Assembly: GCF_013744875.1 (NCBI RefSeq)
Contig: NZ_CP059399.1
Location: 4,898,001 to 4,962,000 of the forward strand
DNA: 64,000 nt
Origin: Nocardia huaxiensis
GTDB lineage: Bacteria; Actinomycetota; Actinomycetes; Mycobacteriales; Mycobacteriaceae
Reading direction: 5' to 3'
The notes beneath the pieces are model-generated. The model was not told the origin of the DNA. It did not search any database and worked only from the letters and a program-made list of their open reading frames with translations. Below, in pieces: positions 62,143-64,000 of the stretch (positions are counted from its first letter, which is position 1; every line of letters begins with the position of its first letter). The translations under genes and the position numbers were made by a program.

Positions 62143-63093
62143 ATGGACGGTTACACAGTCGACAGGAATGTGCCGTGGCCGGTGCCGATCTGGGACGCCG
62201 ACAAGGTGCGGATGGTCGCGCAGGATCTCGGGTCCGGGGCGTACGCGGTGGTGGCCGATACGGCCGATGAGCAGACGGCGCTGGGGATTCCGCAGGCCAC
62301 CTCGGGTGGATTCATTGTCGGCGCGGACGCGGTGCTGGTGATCGAATCCATGATGACCGCCGAGCTGGCGCGGCAGGTGCTGGATCTGGTGGCCGCGGCC
62401 ACCGACAGGCCGATCCGGTTCGTGGGCATCACCTCCGATCATGGAGACCACTTCTTCGGCAACTACGTCATGCCGGAGAACGCGCGAATCATTCAGCACG
62501 AGAACGCGTTTCGAGCCATCGAGGAAACGGGCATCGAGCCGCGCAAGCAGGCGCAGATCGGCTGGTTCGATCTGGGCAAGGGGATCGAGGAGGTGCGTTA
62601 TCGGCCGGCGGATCTGCTGGTGCCGCCGGGCGGCAAGCTCACCGTCAATCTCGGTGGCGGCAAGTTCGTCGATGTGCTCGACCTCGGGCAGGGGCAGACA
62701 CCGGGTGACCTGTGGTACCACGATCCGCAGGCCGGGGCGATCTATGCGGGCAATGCGTTCATCAGTGAAAAACCCGCCATCCCTTGGCTTCTCGACGGTG
62801 TGGCGGAGCGTCCGGCGCGCACGCTGCGCAAGATCTTCGACTGGCTGCCCGAGGGCACCCGCATCGTGCCCGGCCACGGCCGGGTCACCGACAAGGAGGG
62901 CATGCGGTTCTTCGTCGAGTACACCGAGCAGCTGGTCGAACGCGTGCAGGCTGCCGTCGCTCGGGGTCTGAGCCTGGAGGAAACCAAGCAGGCCGTGCCC
63001 ATGACCGAGTTCGACGTCGGCTACCCGCTGTTTCAGTGGCTGCACTTCGACGTCAATATCCCCTGCGCGTACACCGAAGCCCGGTCGGCCTGA
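62143..63093 (+). CDS. Metallo-beta-lactamase-fold protein with eroded zinc site
   Basis: A 316-residue MBL-fold protein (GFIVGADAVLVIE, FGNYVMPENARIIQHENA, IVPGHGRVTD). The HxHxDH motif reads S98-D-H100-G-D102-H103, the next zinc His is Gln185 (GQGQTPGD) and the bridging Asp is Asn204 (YAGNAF); His245 is kept. Most of the Zn1 site is thus lost while the Zn2-type residues remain, so a mono-metal or metal-free function is likely. Divergent from marR, followed by a dehydrogenase gene. Confidence 0.85.
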   Translation: MDGYTVDRNVPWPVPIWDADKVRMVAQDLGSGAYAVVADTADEQTALGIPQATSGGFIVGADAVLVIESMMTAELARQVLDLVAAATDRPIRFVGITSDHGDHFFGNYVMPENARIIQHENAFRAIEETGIEPRKQAQIGWFDLGKGIEEVRYRPADLLVPPGGKLTVNLGGGKFVDVLDLGQGQTPGDLWYHDPQAGAIYAGNAFISEKPAIPWLLDGVAERPARTLRKIFDWLPEGTRIVPGHGRVTDKEGMRFFVEYTEQLVERVQAAVARGLSLEETKQAVPMTEFDVGYPLFQWLHFDVNIPCAYTEARSA

Positions 63094-63109
63094 CGGAACG
63101 GAGAAGTCA

Positions 63110-63970
63110 ATGGCGACAATCGGTTTCGTCGGACTGGGTGATATGGGATCACGCATGGTCCCGCACTTGCTGCGGGCGGGGCACTCCGTCCGGGTCTACG
63201 ACCTGGTGCCGGAGCGGATGGCCGACCTGGTTGCGCAGGGAGCGATCGGATCGGCCGATCCCGCCGACGCGGCGCGCGACGCCGACCTGGTGATCAGCGC
63301 GGTCATGTCCGCCGACATCCCGGCCGCGCACCTGGGGCCGAACGGCATCCTGTCCGCGCTACGTCCGGGCGCGGTGCTGGCTGTGCTGTCGACCACCACT
63401 CCCGCTGCGCTGCAACTGATCTCGACTGCCATGCCGAACGGCACCCACCTCGCGGACGCCACCCTCGTCGGTGGCGTGCGGTACGCGGCCGAAGCTGCGC
63501 TCACCATCCTGCTCGGGGGTGGCGACGAGGCGGTCACGGTGGCCGAGCCGATCCTCGCCGAATTCGGTGAAGTGGTCCGCGTCGGCCCGCTCGGCGCGGG
63601 CGTGGCCTGCAAACTCATCACCAATGTGGTGGTGATGGCCGCCGAAGCCGGCCTGCGCGAGGCCCTCGACCTGGCCGATTTCTTGGAAGCCGACTACACC
63701 ACGGTGATCAACTTGCTCGCTCGCGGCCCGATGGCCGCGGTGGTGAACCGGGCGCTGGATCGCGAAAACCCCAGGGCCCTGCGTGATTCCGCAGAAGACT
63801 TCGACACCCTGCTGGAAGCGGGCGGCGAAGATCTGCTGCCGATCTCCGCGGCCGGGCGACGCCGCCTGTGGGCCGCAGCCGAGGGCGATCCCGACCCGGT
63901 GTTCTACGACCTGACCACCCACCGGACCGCGCTGCCGCGCTTCCGGCTCATCGAAGGAGCTCGCCGATGA
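63110..63970 (+). CDS. NAD(P)-dependent 3-hydroxyisobutyrate dehydrogenase-like protein
   Basis: A 286-residue beta-hydroxyacid dehydrogenase family protein: Rossmann motif IGFVGLGDMGSRMVPHLLRA, catalytic Lys in GAGVACKLITN. The substrate-binding segment normally DAPVSGG reads DATLVGG, so the substrate may differ from hydroxyisobutyrate. ATGA overlap with the next gene. Confidence 0.9.
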   Translation: MATIGFVGLGDMGSRMVPHLLRAGHSVRVYDLVPERMADLVAQGAIGSADPADAARDADLVISAVMSADIPAAHLGPNGILSALRPGAVLAVLSTTTPAALQLISTAMPNGTHLADATLVGGVRYAAEAALTILLGGGDEAVTVAEPILAEFGEVVRVGPLGAGVACKLITNVVVMAAEAGLREALDLADFLEADYTTVINLLARGPMAAVVNRALDRENPRALRDSAEDFDTLLEAGGEDLLPISAAGRRRLWAAAEGDPDPVFYDLTTHRTALPRFRLIEGARR

Positions 63971-64000
63971 CCGTCGCCGATATCGACCCCGACGCCCTGC
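63967..64000 (+). CDS. Start of a further gene (truncated by window end)
   Basis: ATG 63967 overlaps the upstream stop (ATGA) and reads MTVADIDPDAL before the window ends. Too short to identify; translational coupling suggests it belongs to the same operon. Confidence 0.6.
   Translation, partial: MTVADIDPDAL

Overview
The window is GC-rich actinobacterial DNA, most likely from Nocardia or a close relative in the Mycobacteriales. Pointers are an S-(hydroxymethyl)mycothiol dehydrogenase, a GTP-type PEP carboxykinase, a Mce-family lipoprotein, a DUF5313 membrane protein, an LLM-class (F420-type) oxidoreductase, and a hydrogenase-4-like gene block with an ArsR regulator that resembles the Mycobacterium tuberculosis Rv0081-Rv0087 locus. 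Genus is inferred from gene content only.

Layout. 1-4.8 kb: the 3' end of a type I polyketide synthase (AT-DH-KR-ACP visible) overlapping an LLM oxidoreductase gene. 4.86-7.82 kb: an initiator tRNA-fMet carrying a small decayed integrative element, bounded by a perfect 48-bp direct repeat and holding an inactivated integrase and an intact subtilisin-like protease. 7.8-10 kb: a gene graveyard with remnants of an amino-acid permease and a truncated haemoglobin. 10-12.1 kb: a PAS protein and two small genes. 12.5-20.1 kb: a six-gene membrane-bound complex related to hydrogenase-4/complex I whose catalytic subunit lacks all four Ni-Fe cysteines, followed by arsR. 20.1-23.9 kb: pckG, a SulP transporter collapsed by internal deletion to its first segment plus STAS domain, DUF5313, and an uncharacterised gene. 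A TGATTGC/GCAATCA motif occurs before the complex, before arsR and before pckG.

24-28 kb: GNAT, PEBP-family protein, a frameshifted LuxR-type regulator, mscR. 27.9-38.4 kb: an aromatic/terpenoid-type catabolic region. A TetR regulator diverges from an extradiol dioxygenase, FAH-family hydrolase, acyl-CoA ligase, DoxX protein, FAD hydroxylase and Mce lipoprotein; then comes a P450-ferredoxin-ferredoxin reductase operon whose promoter is a diverged copy of the dioxygenase promoter, with paired operators at the same 44-bp spacing. 38.5-40.5 kb: a TetR/DUF3533 exporter pair with four matching operators. 40.6-46.8 kb: amidohydrolase, SRPBCC protein, TetR, two alpha/beta hydrolases and a second FAD hydroxylase, tied together by four copies of a TCGGTAACA-N-TGTTACCGA-like operator. 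47-52 kb: a LysR/DapA-like/SDR operon divergent from a zinc alcohol dehydrogenase and a DUF3500 gene. 52-57 kb: epoxide hydrolase, M19 dipeptidase, TetR, a secreted protein, a broken small secreted protein and an SRPBCC protein. 57-61.4 kb: TetR plus an ABC-2 exporter operon. 61.5-64 kb: MarR divergent from a metallo-beta-lactamase-fold protein with eroded zinc ligands, then a hydroxyisobutyrate-dehydrogenase-like gene and the start of another gene.

The two most notable themes are the Ni-Fe-less complex apparently co-regulated with PEP carboxykinase, and several small TetR-type regulons whose operators can be read directly and which link neighbouring catabolic operons.
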